A DNA stretch of 64,000 bases from Callipepla californica brunnescens (lineage: Eukaryota; Chordata; Aves; Galliformes; Odontophoridae), in assembly GCA_023055505.1 (NCBI GenBank), contig JALIRH010000001.1, positions 98,363,034 to 98,427,033 on the forward strand, read 5' to 3'. Numbering within the stretch: the stretch's first letter is position 1; each line of letters opens with the position of its first letter. Positions 1 to 13,035 of this stretch are shown in pieces. The notes beneath the pieces are model-generated. The model ran no database searches and was not told the DNA's origin. It was given only the letters and a program-made list of their open reading frames with translations. The translations under genes and the position numbers were made by a program.

Positions 1-842
1 CTAGTGTCACAGGATTTATCAGCACATAGGGTTACTTATGTGCTAGAAAGTTACGGTAAAATCTTCTTTGTATTGCTGTACTGGAAAAAATGTAGTGCTT
101 CCTTCCTCCTAAAAACTGCACTGAGCCTGCATCTACAGTTATACCATTTGTCCACGATCCTCATGTTAAAATTTTACCTTGTATTGGTCTGAATTTGTTT
201 AGCTTCCATGTGGAACCTCCAAAACCTGTCACGCGTTTCTTCGTGAGGTTAAGGAACACACTGTTATTGAATTTCTGTTCTCCAGGCCAAAACCACCTAG
301 CATAAATGCTAAACGCTGTGCTCTTGTTCATCTGGCACTGCACTGGCGCGGTGTAGTCGATCCCAGACATGACAGAAGGACAGAAGGGAATAAAAGTGTG
401 CTGAAATGCAAAGAGGAATGGAGAAGAGTTTCCAGGCCCTATTCATGAAGCCTTTTCATTAAAATACGTTGTGCAGCATCAGTAAAATGAAGTCAAATTC
501 TGATGAAAGTGAGATATATATATTTTGTACCAGTTTAATGTCAGCTATGAACGTTGGCTTTTTCAGAACAAGTGGCTACTGATTCAGAAGGAAAATTTCC
601 AAATTGTAGGATGGTTGATCTCAGTATGAGGCATCCAACAATGATAATGTTTTGATTTGAGATGTTGTAAAGTTCAGCCAAGAAGCATTTAATGGCTGAA
701 CTGTCCCTGACCAAGTTCAGAAATGAGTCACTGGAACTAGAACACCTGTAATTCATGCATTCAGTTCCCAGTCCAGCTGAAGATAAAATAAAAAGGCTCA
801 CTTCCAGTTAGAAATGCTAAATGTTTAAACGTCTACTTACAT

Positions 843-1087
843 GTGTTTTATGGGAACTATTGAATCACGGCCTGAACCACTGATGGATCACCTGAGGTGA
901 GCACTGAGTCAGCTGCAGGAGCACAGGTGAAGGCAGTGCACCTGTGTGACCAGAAGGGGTGGAGTCTGGCTGCACCTCTCCCACGTCCCATTTAAGGGCT
1001 GACCAGCACTAGGGAAGGGTCTCTTGCTAGAGATCCCTCCCCTGTGGAGTTTTAGGTGAGCCTCAACTGTCAGTGGCAGGTGAGCCT
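843..1087 (+). repeat. Promoter-like interspersed-repeat candidate with E-box palindromes
   Basis: This compact GC-richer block differs from its AT-rich surroundings. It contains two perfect palindromes: TCACCT-G-AGGTGA at 888-900, and arms CACAGGTG / CACCTGTG at 922-946 with a 9-base spacer, each carrying an E-box core. About 40 bases further on is a TATA-like TTTAAG, followed by repeated 'GGTGAGCCT' segments near 1,055 and 1,079. The order of paired binding sites, TATA-like box and downstream region resembles a solitary LTR or repeat-derived promoter, but I cannot assign a family. It could equally be a unique enhancer. Confidence 0.3.
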
Positions 1088-3217
1088 TTCTTAATTTACT
1101 GGTTGTCTTTCTGCTGTCTGGTTAAGCCACGCAAAAATATATTTTGGGTGGTTACTGTTCTTTTGAGGTATTCACCCTACACATGTGCATTAAATAGATC
1201 GTACACAGGAATCAATAATTTTATTTCCTTTTAAAAAGCACATCGGTGCTATGAAAATCATAATTAGTTATCATTTCAGAATATTCTTAACACTGTCTGG
1301 TCCATGAAGTATTATTGCTGTAATGAGGGTATTAACAAAGACATCCCTGGAGGAGGATGGTAGATTTGTAAAAGTTACTCAATGTATACAATTGTATATG
1401 CATGTAGAATTTAATGGGAAGGAAGAACAAAAAACGTCTATACCTGTCTATACAGTTGGAAACCAGCCTGTAGAATGTAACAGAAACATTTCTTGTGGTA
1501 GTGCTTGCTGTCTGAAATACTGGCCACATACCTTTCTTTGTGTTGGCATTGTATCTCTCATGCTCTGGAACGTTGGAGGTTAAAATAAAACATAGGTGCG
1601 AGTATAGTTGCAAGTATTCAAAAGGGTTCTGTTAGCTCATTTCAGAAGACTGAGCTGTTCCTGTAATTGAATGATAAATATTTTCCAAAAGGTCCATTTT
1701 AATATCATAAAAGCATATCCAGAGTGATATTGGAACACTTATTAGAGAAACATGTATGGGTAGGAAGCAGCTAAAAATTGGGCAATTCAGAAAAGCTTAA
1801 GCTTAAGCTCCCTCTTCAAATAATACAAGTTTCAGATACCTTGTACTTGTATGACTTCCTTCTCTTTAACAGAAAGGATAAAGCCAAACCATGGGGCTGG
1901 GCTGCATTTCATTTCCCCTCTACAGTTTTTTAGTACGATACCCAAATTCTTTCAATTTTTCACAGAGCATTAAGAACATATTTTCATTGCGGATTATATG
2001 GTATCAACTGGTAATGTGCCATCTTGTGATGGGCCACAAAACGTACAATAACCTGCAGCGAATTTCAGATGTATGAAAGAAATTCTGGATCAACAACAAA
2101 CCATGAAAATCTAGGGGAAGCTGAGACTCTTTGACTGCAATTAAAGCATGCAGTAAATTTGTTCCACCACCAAGTTTTCCAGTGCTACGTGCTTGACAAG
2201 GTTTATTCAACTTGTACGGCATCATGAATACTAACATTCGTGCCTGAAATTATTGCCACGTATGGATTATACAAGTGCTCTGCAAAATGAGAAGACTAAA
2301 GTAATTAAGCAATCAAGGCAGAAAGACAAAGATGTCATTTATGTCCCTCTGTATTCCTCTCCACAGTGGGAGACAGGTTTTTTTTTGATGTCCAAATTGG
2401 TATTTATTGAATGGATGTGGTACTAATCACTTTGATACATCTCAGAATTCTTCCATCAGCAGGACAGTAGATGGCATTGCCTTGGCACTGCCAGCAAGGA
2501 GCAGAGTTCCTAGCTTCTCCCAGAGAGTTGGATGCCAACAGATAGTTTCCTCCTCTGGGTGTTTAGTTCCTTGTCCTTTGCTGATAATCCAGAAGAGTCC
2601 ACCCAGGGACAGCTGTGGTTTTGTAACCTCGTAATTTTGTCCTAGAACTAGTGACTTGTTACAAGTCAGCAACTGGAGTTGTTTCTATCAATCTGACTCG
2701 GGCCAGAGTCTCCACATACAAGGTGAAGTATTGTTAACCAGCTCGGTGGCAGTAGGCTTCCAGTTGGCACCTGAATGTTTTGCAACAACAGTGTGTTTCT
2801 CTCGGCAAGCTTTACGTACATCTAATACCCTCACAAAGTCACATTTGATGACTTGTATGCACCAGTGTTACAGTCGGGGGGAAAAAATAACTGTAGGCCA
2901 GTTTCATGGCCAGATTAATTTTAACTGCAGCCTTGAATTTTTACTGCTCTTTGATGATGGAGGACCATAATAATCCGTCACAAGTACCGTCAGATGTCAT
3001 ATTGCTGCATGTAGAGTACTGGATTGAATTTGGTACAGTGACTATTGTTGTGAGCATGAAACAGGCTTACTGCTTCATTATTAAGAGGCAAGGAAGGAGC
3101 AGCATGTGTCTGACCTTTGAATAGCATAGGTGCTTTGAAAGGACACGTTCACGTTCAGATTTTCTTTAAGCTGGTCTCTTCATTCAGAGCTCCTACTGCT
3201 AGTAGTGGTTACTTGAC

Positions 3218-3236
3218 TTTTTTTTTTTTTTTTTTT
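3218..3236. repeat. T19 homopolymer
   Basis: An uninterrupted run of 19 T. Read on the - strand it is an A-tail, but no AATAAA signal or gene-like sequence precedes it, so there is no support for a retrocopy. Confidence 0.9.
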
Positions 3237-5261
3237 CCATATAAACAAATACAGTGTAGAGTAAGTATGTAACCTGGTGTAAGAAATCACCTTCCTGTGT
3301 TGCACTGACTTACTCTCGTTGCACCAGGACAGAAAGACTGGCATCTAATCAGGAAATACGGTGATGTTAGGACATTTGATCTAGAGGAATGCTGAGGAAT
3401 AGCACAATCAAAACCAATGCATTGAGGTGCTGCTGAAAATTTGGGCCTAAATTTCTGCAGTTGACACATTCAGCGTGTCAATAGCTCCAAATCTTTCACC
3501 AGTTTCTTTAAGCTTTTTATTATGTAGGCCACATCCCAGGTTCTATAGTTCCTTAACTTGGAGAAGCAACAGTAACAGAGACCAAGTTAGGCTCAGTTCT
3601 TTCCTATACCTTGAAACTTCTACCATTGTCATACAGCCACCAACACTGGTGCGGTGCACACTGCCTGTGCCCACAGTGTGCATCTTCACGAAAGACATTA
3701 TGGACTTATCACTCTTCTTTTCCTCACAGCACGCCTTCTGAGACATTTTTGTGACTAGCTGGGAAATACTGCTGGAGGAAACTATGACAGCTCAGAGTCA
3801 AGTTTGCACACTTTCGTTCCTTTTATCTGACAGAATTACATATCTTTTTTTTTTAAGACATTTCTGTAGTTCCCTGTGCTGTTCTTCATTCCTTCTAGCA
3901 TCTCCCCTGTGGCTCCTCACTACACCGATAGAGACAGCGTCTGAGTATACGGCATGAGCAGGACTGCAGTAAGTACAGTGGCTGTTTGAATAGTGATCAG
4001 AACAAGGCATTCTGAGAAAAGCAGATGCTGTAGATAGTGCATGAAAGACACTAGGCCTTGTAGGTGTCTGTTATCCAGGAACACTGCCTTGCCAGGTCAG
4101 ACTGAACAGTTAAGTAATCCTCGTAGTGGAATAAGCACTGTCCAAAAGGTGTTGATTATGACAGGGATACGTCCTGACTTCTATTTTTTGAGTCTATAAA
4201 TACTTTTGGAGTACTCTTCTATATTTTATGAGCATTAACAGGCCAGTGAGGTTGTGTCACTGTCATGACCACTGGCTGCTCAGAGAACGTAAGTAAAACC
4301 AGTATCTTTAGAGAGACAGGACTTATGAAAAACTGATATGATTTTTTTTTTCCCCAGATTAGCACACTAGTAGTTATTCTTGAGGGGCAAGACTACACTT
4401 TGCTTTCAAGCCTCATAAATCCCTATTGCAGATATCAGGACAGTTGCTAGGACAGATCTGTTTGCTATACAAGCAAGTACAGCATGCTTTTCTTATGATA
4501 AAAGACCACAGAGTGATGGGCTAAGACACAACAAAATTGGCTCACAGTAAAGAAAATATTACCATTGCTTCTTTTTGTATGTTCAGTGTGGCATAATGTA
4601 TGTGTCAGACAGGGAAACCTGATTATCAAAGTAAAGAGTAAGGGTAAAGACTTGATTTTGAACAGCCCGTCAAGACACTATATGAATGAAAGCTTCTTTA
4701 TGGTTTGTCACAATGTAGTGATATGTCTTGCATATACTTCTGTATGACTTGCATAAGGATTCAAAATCACTTTTCATATATGCGTTCTGAAGTCAGTAGG
4801 AAGTTGCTGACTTACTGTGTGATGTTTCTGATTTTTAAACATAGTTGCAAAAATCATTGCCCTCTAAAGCCTCTTCTGAAATTTATTGGATTAACATTAG
4901 AAAGGATCAATTGAATAAAAGCAGCAACGCTTTTTGAAACACATTAATCTAACCAAAATATTATGACATTTGAGAGCAAAGTGCAAGGTGCTTACTGTTC
5001 TAGCATTAATCATGTGCTGCTATGGATGGGATTCATTTCACCTCACTATTTCCATCCAAAAATAAGTCATCACACCTCATCTACTCACCTAAATTCCTAA
5101 ATTAAATCAAGGGATAGAGACGGGAAGCCCTAGGGGGCACGCCAGCCCATTCTCAGATAGATGAGATAAACAGCCACCTATTTCTTAGCAATAAGGGCAG
5201 ACAGATCCTAAATGATGGCAGATAGGAGCTTGATTTATTTGCCCACTAGTAAAGATCTAGG

Positions 5262-5300
5262 GCCACGTGAGGTCTCTTTTGGTATCCAGGATATCTATGC
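5262..5300 (+). repeat. Possible ancient interspersed repeat, copy 1
   Basis: This stretch shares about 24 of 30 positions, including CTTTTGGTATC, with the reverse complement of 15,861-15,892. The match suggests two old copies of one dispersed family in opposite orientation. It is short, so coincidence is not excluded and no family name is claimed. Confidence 0.25.
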
Positions 5301-8300
5301 GGAGGGGAAGATGTAGCCAAGGACTGACTCGTTCCAGGCCCTTCCACAGTGGCAGCTTGAAGGCTGGACTTACAGATTATATGCAGAACTGTGGATATCT
5401 TGCAGTTCTATAAAATGTACTATGTGTGTGACTGTTGGACCCTGAATCATGTGTGATGACTTTAAGGGGAACTTCATCACAAGCACCAACACTTATCTGA
5501 GAGTGTGTACTACTGCCACGCTGCCTGAAACTAGTAGGTTTACAGCACTAGGGGAAAATGAGAACTGACCAAAAGTTTCTCAATGAAGATATTCAGAAAA
5601 ATAGGAAGGCCTTATCAAGATAGCGGGGTGCAGGGTCTCCCTTCACCCCTTCTGCCTGCTCTGCAATGCAGTACTGAACTGATGTTCTATGACCACTAGC
5701 TGAAATAATTCCTAAGGAATGAATGCAAGGATGTTACACAGAAGACTGAAACAGTGATTGTCACCACTGGCATAGGCTAATGAAGGCAGAGTAGCTTGCA
5801 ATCACCCTGGCTTGCCTGATGACAGCAGTGGCATCAGCAGTAAGAACAGCAGTGTAGCTTTAGAAGAACAGCATCCTGCTGTTTCAGCTGGCTTCTATCA
5901 GCGGGCCAGGAAAGGGTCGAAGACTGTCTTCCTGAACACACTAATGGGACTGTTAGAGGACAAAAGGGACATTCATGCTTAAGGAAACAAAAAGACACAA
6001 GCGAAGAAGTGCTGTGGCTTTCCAGCTTCCCAAGTCAAAGCAAAGTGAAAGTTATGAACCACCCACACAGCCCTTACCGCATCCCTCTGCCTCAGTCCAA
6101 GTACTGCAAGAAAGCAAATTATTCTTGACTTGAGCACTGGGACTTGAAAATCAGGCTTCTGCTCTCTACAGCCTTCACATACTTCAAATACTCAAGTATT
6201 TGAGTATCTTAAAAGCATACCCTTCATGCAAGCTGACTTGCAATAGATACTATTTTTTAATGCTCTTTAATGTTTATTCTCAGATATGAGCTGAAGCAGA
6301 GATTATCTTTAATCATTGCCCCCTGACATCCTTGTTCCACTCACAAAGTTTGTTTTTACCAGTCATAGCTGGGCTTCCTTCCTCTTGGCCATTGATGGCC
6401 CCCGTGGTGGTCTGGACTACTCCATTGATGGAGAAAATGGCATGCAGTCTGAAAGCAATTAGTACCCTTAACTTCACAAGCCCTGTGACTGACTGGGCAA
6501 GCATCTCTGTTTGCTTATTCAGAAAGTTGGCTTGTTCTGCCCATCCTTAGGAGACTGAAGACTTCTCTACGAGGCTGCCCTCAAAGCTCAGCCTGCATGC
6601 TCTCTCTTGCAACCATGCATGTTTGCTTGGGAGATGGCCCTCTGCATACAGTAATGGGCTAGAAGGAAGAAAAGCCAATTTCTGGATCTTAGTAGCCATT
6701 TGGAAGCTGTTCTGGGAGTTTCAGGGACAGTGCCAGCCTGGGCAGCAAGAGCAGAGCTTGTGACAAGAGCAGTCACTGCTGTATGGCACTAGGGATGTGG
6801 ATTGCTGCTGAAAAGTCACTTGGGGCATCACGTGCAAGGTAACATTCAATGAAAGATTGACCGTAGACCTCGACCCCACATGTTGACCCATCTTACAAAA
6901 GGACCCTTTGAGGTGTCCCCAAAGGATGTATTCCAGTGCGGAACCCAGACCAGCAATGAGCAGAGGAGGTTCTGATCATAAGAGTAAGGACAGTCTTTTA
7001 AATAACCAGATTAAAACTTCAAAGGTTTGGTGTTTTTTTTTCTTCTTAATTTATTTATTATTTATTTCATTGGTTGTTGGGGAAAAGAATACGATACATG
7101 ATGCATGCTTATACTCATCACTGCCATTCCACCTTAATCTTTACCCTCTCTGATAGAACTTTGCATTTAAACTCTCCTGTTCTGCCTCCCTTCTATAGTT
7201 TTCAGTATTGAATGTGTGTGTGCTTTGAATATGCTTTTCTTTTTCGCTTTATCCTCACTGAAGTAGTAAGTGGGAAAAATGATTTCAAGCCTCAAATTCT
7301 GTTTATTTAGCGCATGCTGTATCCCCATCTGAAGACAGCTGGACTTTCCTGAGAGGCCAGGTGATAACTGTAGGCCCAATTTAAGTACACTTGGGATGAA
7401 AAGCAGTGTGCATATGCTGTATGGTGGTTATGGAGTGCTAGCTTATAGTTGCTTTCTTTTTTTTTCCTGGAGTCATAGACTCATGTGCCGCTATTAGAAG
7501 TTGTAAAGCAGTTCAGCATACCAAAGAAGAAAAATCCATTCCCAATCTTACCTTGCTTTCTGGTACTTGCCTGTTGAAACAAAGAGGTCTAGTGGAATGC
7601 TGGCTCTTAAAATCATGCAGCTGTGTCTCACAGAAGCTTAGCGGTCGTAGCACAGCAGCAATTGTATTTTGCCTTGGAGTTTTCCGAATTATCATTATTT
7701 ATCTAAATAAATAATGAAAAATGTTAAGTGGTGGATTCACTGGTGGCTGGGCAGGTATGAGCACTCTCCTCATTAGTGTTTTTATCATGGTGCTGCCACT
7801 GGAGATGAGTGGAGAGCAGGGCCTGACGGTACTTGGCACATACAGCCAGGTAGAGCTTGCCCCACAGGGGCTGAAATCCAGAGACACGAGCACCAGGAGG
7901 CGGGGAGAGCGGCCCTGCATCCTGCAGGAGGCCAGAACCTCTCTCCCCAAAGCTGAAGCCTTCCAAATCAGAGTGTTTCTCTCTCAGAGCTCTCATCTCT
8001 GTCTCACAGGTACCCCTCTTGCCCATGAGGTACGCAATATTGATTTTCAAAACAAAATCCGAGGAAGTACAGGAGGGGTCTACTTAGAGCTGTCGAGGTT
8101 AAACTTTGAAATGATTAGTCACCTTCCACTTCAGTCAGCGCAAACTGCCGGCATTTCTCAACATTTCTTTTAGCAGTCCCTTGCTTGAATAATTAACTCC
8201 CGTGACCCTGCTTTGTCATTTACTGGTTAACATGGTCAAATGCTATCATTAACTTTCAGCATTAGCTGTGCTTTCTCATACTTTCCGTGCGCTGATGCGA

Positions 8301-9983
8301 ATACCTTGACTCGAAAGCTCACGTTTCTAAGCGTAGTCACATGGGAAGCTCTCCAGGGATTCCTGCAGCGTGGTTCTGCAGTCCCTGTGTTTCCCTGGTC
8401 ATCTCAGTTCCTTGCTCCTGGGCGGCCGAAGAGGAAACGTGTCGGAGGGAGAGCAGGGCTTTACCTCGCGGTGGCCTGCTTTATCAGCAGGGCCAGGAAG
8501 CTGCACAAATCCCTGGCAGGCGTCCACCTTCGGCTTTCTGAGAAGCAGATAGCGTGTTTCAGCCTGTGCCTCATTTAAAGAGGCAGGCTGGTTAGGGTGG
8601 ATAAGCATGAAAGAAAAAGCATGGAGCCCTCGTGCATCGTATCTGCCCATACATACACGTATACGTATGTATATACATGTATGTTCCACCTAGGGAAAAA
8701 TGCAAGCAATGCAACACTGCAGTTCACTGTAGCTAATAAAATTCTCTGTGTTATTGAGAACTCCTGAATTCTTCCATCTTGGATCAAATTAGCACGCTTG
8801 AATCTGATGGGAAATTGTGTATTGGAGACAAATGTGGATTTTGACCCAACTATGAAGCTTTCATTTTGCACTCTGTTAGGAGTAGGGTGGGAAAGTGTAA
8901 CACAGTGATCTCCTTCTGTCCACTTGGAACATGGAAATGAGCAAAATGTCATCGGTCTCAAAGAAAGATTTCTATTCTTGTCCTTTCAAATCCCTACTTT
9001 GCATCACACCATTATCACTATATATAAGGTAATGGCAGAAGTTGAACAATTCACAGGAGAGTTTCATTTAGATTCAGTCCAAACTTTGGAAGCTGCCTAC
9101 CCTGCATTGCCACAGCATGGCACGTTTTTAAGCTACAGGAAATATGCTGCATTCAGCAACATGTTAATTGCTGAATAATCTACCCTGCGGTCCCCAGTGT
9201 CAGTGCTGTAGGTGACAAGCAGGGTTAAAAACCGAAATTCTGGTTATTAATTCTGTCTTTCTCTAGCAAAGATATTCTTTTGATTACCGAGGTTATTATG
9301 GAGCTTGATTTGGGGACAGTAAAAATATACTTTTAAACCCATCCTACTGGAAAAACTCTAAGCTGCTCTTCGGTGCGTCTAAGAATTCCAACGTTCCCTC
9401 TGGGAACAAAATCTAAAACAAAATCTGGTATGAGGGGAACGGGTTTGCTCCAATGCCAGAAGTGCTCTAATTAATGTATGTGGTGTTTGTGGTGATAAAT
9501 GGGGTCTGTCAGAGGGTAATAATTAATTATTAATAATCTGAACTTCTCAAGGTCGTTTTGCCCTTCGGCTTCTGAAGAGTTCTCCACAACCAAAAAAAAA
9601 AAAATGACACTAAATAAACAACTCTTGATTTGCTACACATGGAGCTCAGGTATGTTCTCGCACTGCTGTTCTCAGCTCCCCTCAGAAGCAGACGTTTCAT
9701 TTTTAATACTCCGGCTGCTGCCCTCCCACCCTCTGTTTGCACTCACTTATCTGTGTGCAAATGGCAGTGTTGACTCACACTGTCACTACAAAGCCACCCA
9801 GCCTCTTCGTAGCCTGTTTGATGCCAGTAGCCACTATGTAGATGAAATGCTCCCGTTCCTGTGTTTTAATATTCTTACCTCTTAAGTAATCGTCTACTTT
9901 GTAGCTGAAAGGCCTGTGACTACAAGAAGGACATTAAATGTTAAAATGAGGGGGAGTTTTAAGAACAATCAACACCAGAGAGG

Positions 9984-10001
9984 AAAAAAAAAAAAAAAAA
10001 A
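9984..10001. repeat. A18 homopolymer
   Basis: A run of 18 A followed by a pyrimidine-rich stretch (CTTTTTCTTTAGTCTCTCTCTCT) downstream. No polyadenylation signal precedes it. It is likely simple-sequence expansion. Confidence 0.9.
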
Positions 10002-11013
10002 GAGAAATAATCTTTTCTTTTTCTTTAGTCTCTCTCTCTTTTTTTTTGTCTTTTCTGAAACTCTAATCTCTGTTCTGCATCTGCCTACTCATTTACCCTC
10101 TGGTAACTCTGTCAGCTCCCCCTTTCCCAACAGTTCCCTCATGGAAAAACTGGGCAGGAAGAGGTCATTGAAAACATTCTTGGGGATTGAGGCTACCAGG
10201 GCTTGCTGCTGCACAATTACGCAAGCAGATCCTTTTGAAAACAACTTTTAAGAAGGAAATGGGGAGCTTACAGCGAACAAATGAGAACAGTGCTTATTGT
10301 AACTGCATGCCTAGTGCTGACTTTTCAGGCTGATAATATAATTTTGGCTGCCCTGAGGTATGACTGCAGGACAGTAAAATGGAAAAAAACAACAACACAG
10401 AAGAAGTAGATGGTAAGAAGTAGATGGCATTGTGTTCATAATTTTAGCCATTATTCTGTAATTTTAAACTCCTCATAGAAGAAAAATAAAGAACTTCCCG
10501 ATCCTTCATTTGAAATGAAATCCTTTATTTAAAACATACATTTAATAGTAAAGAAAATGCGACTGTGTGAGCATAGGTGGCAAAACCCACACTTGCACTT
10601 GTAGTGTACTTACGTAAGTCATTTTCCTGTGAACACTCCAGGCTCTTTCATTTCTATATATATATTTTTTTTCACATGGGCTTCTTTCAGGGGTTTTGAA
10701 ATGGTGAACTTAGATCACAAAGCTGGGCTAGGTAAACACAGTTATGGATTCTGAGTAATCTTTCATTGCCAATCAAAGTAATGACTTTCTTTTGCTTGCC
10801 CTTTTTCTTTCTCTCTCTCACTTTGATTTATACCCTGGAGTTTTGTTCAGTGATTTTTCAGAAGCTCCAGAGAAGTTAAAATAAACATGTTTAGTGTTGA
10901 ATAGATTCATCTTCTCTCCATATTTTCCCTCAGGTCTTTTGCCATGTTCATAGAGCTGCCTTACAGAACCTCTGCCTCTGTGTGACACCGCTGTCTGCAG
11001 CCAGAGATATCCT

Positions 11014-11040
11014 TTAGGAGGAAGTGGGAGTTCCTCCTAA
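11014..11040. repeat. Perfect 10-bp inverted repeat
   Basis: The arms TTAGGAGGAA and TTCCTCCTAA are exact reverse complements separated by 7 bases (GTGGGAG). A hairpin is possible in RNA or single-stranded DNA. There is no flanking gene to link it to a terminator or element. Confidence 0.8.
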
Positions 11041-13010
11041 GGAGGAGTGGCAGCGCTGTGCCCTTAAAATTGCTTGCCGTCTGAGTTAGGAAACGTGCCC
11101 TATGTAGGTCACTGGACAAACTGTATGCTCAAACACTGAGGCTGGAAGCCTGCTGTGGCAGTGGGAGGCTGTGCAGGGACAGGGTCCAGGTGCAAGGTCA
11201 GGGTCCAAGTTTGGGAAATACCTCTGTTATTGACTCAGCTTGTTACAGATATGTTCTGCACGTTCAGAGGGAAAGGGTAGGACACTGAGAGCTTTTGGCT
11301 TTCCTCTCCTCCTCTCTGCTCTGTTTTTAGTTTTGGCGTTTTCACCTGTTCAACACAAGTGCACAAAAGCTGATTGAAAATAGCTACACGTGCTGAATCT
11401 GACAGTATTCCAAAGTATGTACAGAAAGGTTGAATTTTTGATAAGAACGATCTCATGTTTTCAGCTGATGCTACGAGTGCAGCTTACCTTAGTGTAATAA
11501 CAGATTTAAATCAGAGGAGCTGCTTACCATAAATAAGGGCATAATTTTAGGATAAAGGCTTAAAATTATCACATTTCTTTTTAAATGCTGCTATCTTTGC
11601 TAAATTGTATTACAGAAACCCAAGTTTAACAGGTGCAGGGTGCAAGCCACAAGAGCGCAGCCATCATTGCACTGCGTTTATCCAGTTCCCTGTAGACTGA
11701 TTTTAATGTGTGTTTATTTTTACGCTGCTGCCGCGGTGGAAAGCAGGACCTGGAAAAAAATAAAACCCTCTGGCACAGCTGTGCAGATGCCCCTGACCAA
11801 TGCTGGTCCTACTGTAATGACATTCAGTATTAGTACCAAATAATTTCCAGCACTGCCGCCCTCTTCTTCTGTGCATGCCTCTCCTCCTTTTGCTCAGTCT
11901 GGTTTCTGGTTCCTTTGCTATTGTCGCTCTTGATCATTAACAGACCAGTGGCATATTGCACTCACAGCTGGCATCGTGCTTTCCTGTCTATATGCCTTCA
12001 TGTAAGAAAGGCACTGAATCGATGCCTTGCCAGCATGTCTAAAGGTTGAAAGAATAACTAAAAAATTGCTGACGCCTGTTTGTTTTCTCAAAATAAACCT
12101 TGTGCCGATGACGTTATAAGCTCCAGCTGCTTAGGGGATTTCTTCCTCCGGCTGTGTGAAGGTTGATGGTCAAAAAGAAGCCTTCTGACGTGGAAGTCCT
12201 CTTCTTTCCTCTCTCTAGATTGTTTCCCTGTGAACCAAGCTCATCACCAGAGCTACGGCGCAGCAGAGGGAGCTGGGCCTGTGCCAGTGGAGGCCTCACA
12301 GCCAGGCCCACCCTGCCCTGTCTCCGGTCCCGTCTCCAGCCCAGGAGCAGGCCTCAGGGCTGGGCTCACAGTGTGGGGCTGGGCTCATGCTGTGGGGTAG
12401 GACTCGATGCTGTGGGAGTCTTGTGTCTCCATTAACACCAGCAGGCAGCTCAGGGCACCTTGGGGCTACCTGATGGATCAGGGACTGGGCCCGAGCTGCG
12501 GGAAATGGTGCCTCGGGCCAAAGAGCTACTGATGCTTTGTGTAGAGCACTTGTGATTTCACTTGAACTCTTGCCTACGAGGTCTGAGGTGGAAGCTTCTG
12601 TTACTGCTGGTGCTTTTCCCATAGGGTCTGACCTAAATAAAGAACTGAGAATTAGGTGGGATACCCAAGGCTTCTAACTCACTTCTCACAGGCAGGGTAT
12701 AATGTGCTGAAATGGGAGTGTCAGACTTTGGCTTTCTTAAATTTCCTGGCTATTGTTGATTTATATCGGATCCTTAAAGCTTTTTAAAAACAGTGTGTTG
12801 TTTGTATTTCCTCAGCATTAATGAGTGAAAAGGATGACATATTTCATTAAAGTTTATGTATGCATTATTTTCAGAAAGACCCGAAGGGTTCTTCTGGCAT
12901 CAGCACATCCATTAGGCAATTGTTGCTAACATGCATAATAGGCATCAGGTAGACTTTGTGGCTCCTGGACATTTGTCATGCTGTTTTCCTTTAAACAGAT
13001 GCCTATAGTA

Positions 13011-13035
13011 TTTTGTATATGACACATATACAAAA
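13011..13035. repeat. Perfect 11-bp inverted repeat with 3-base loop
   Basis: The arms TTTTGTATATG and CATATACAAAA are exact reverse complements around ACA. It lies at the start of an alternating TA/TG/CA-rich patch (13,011-13,110), a sequence type prone to cruciform or Z-like structure and length change. Confidence 0.85.
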
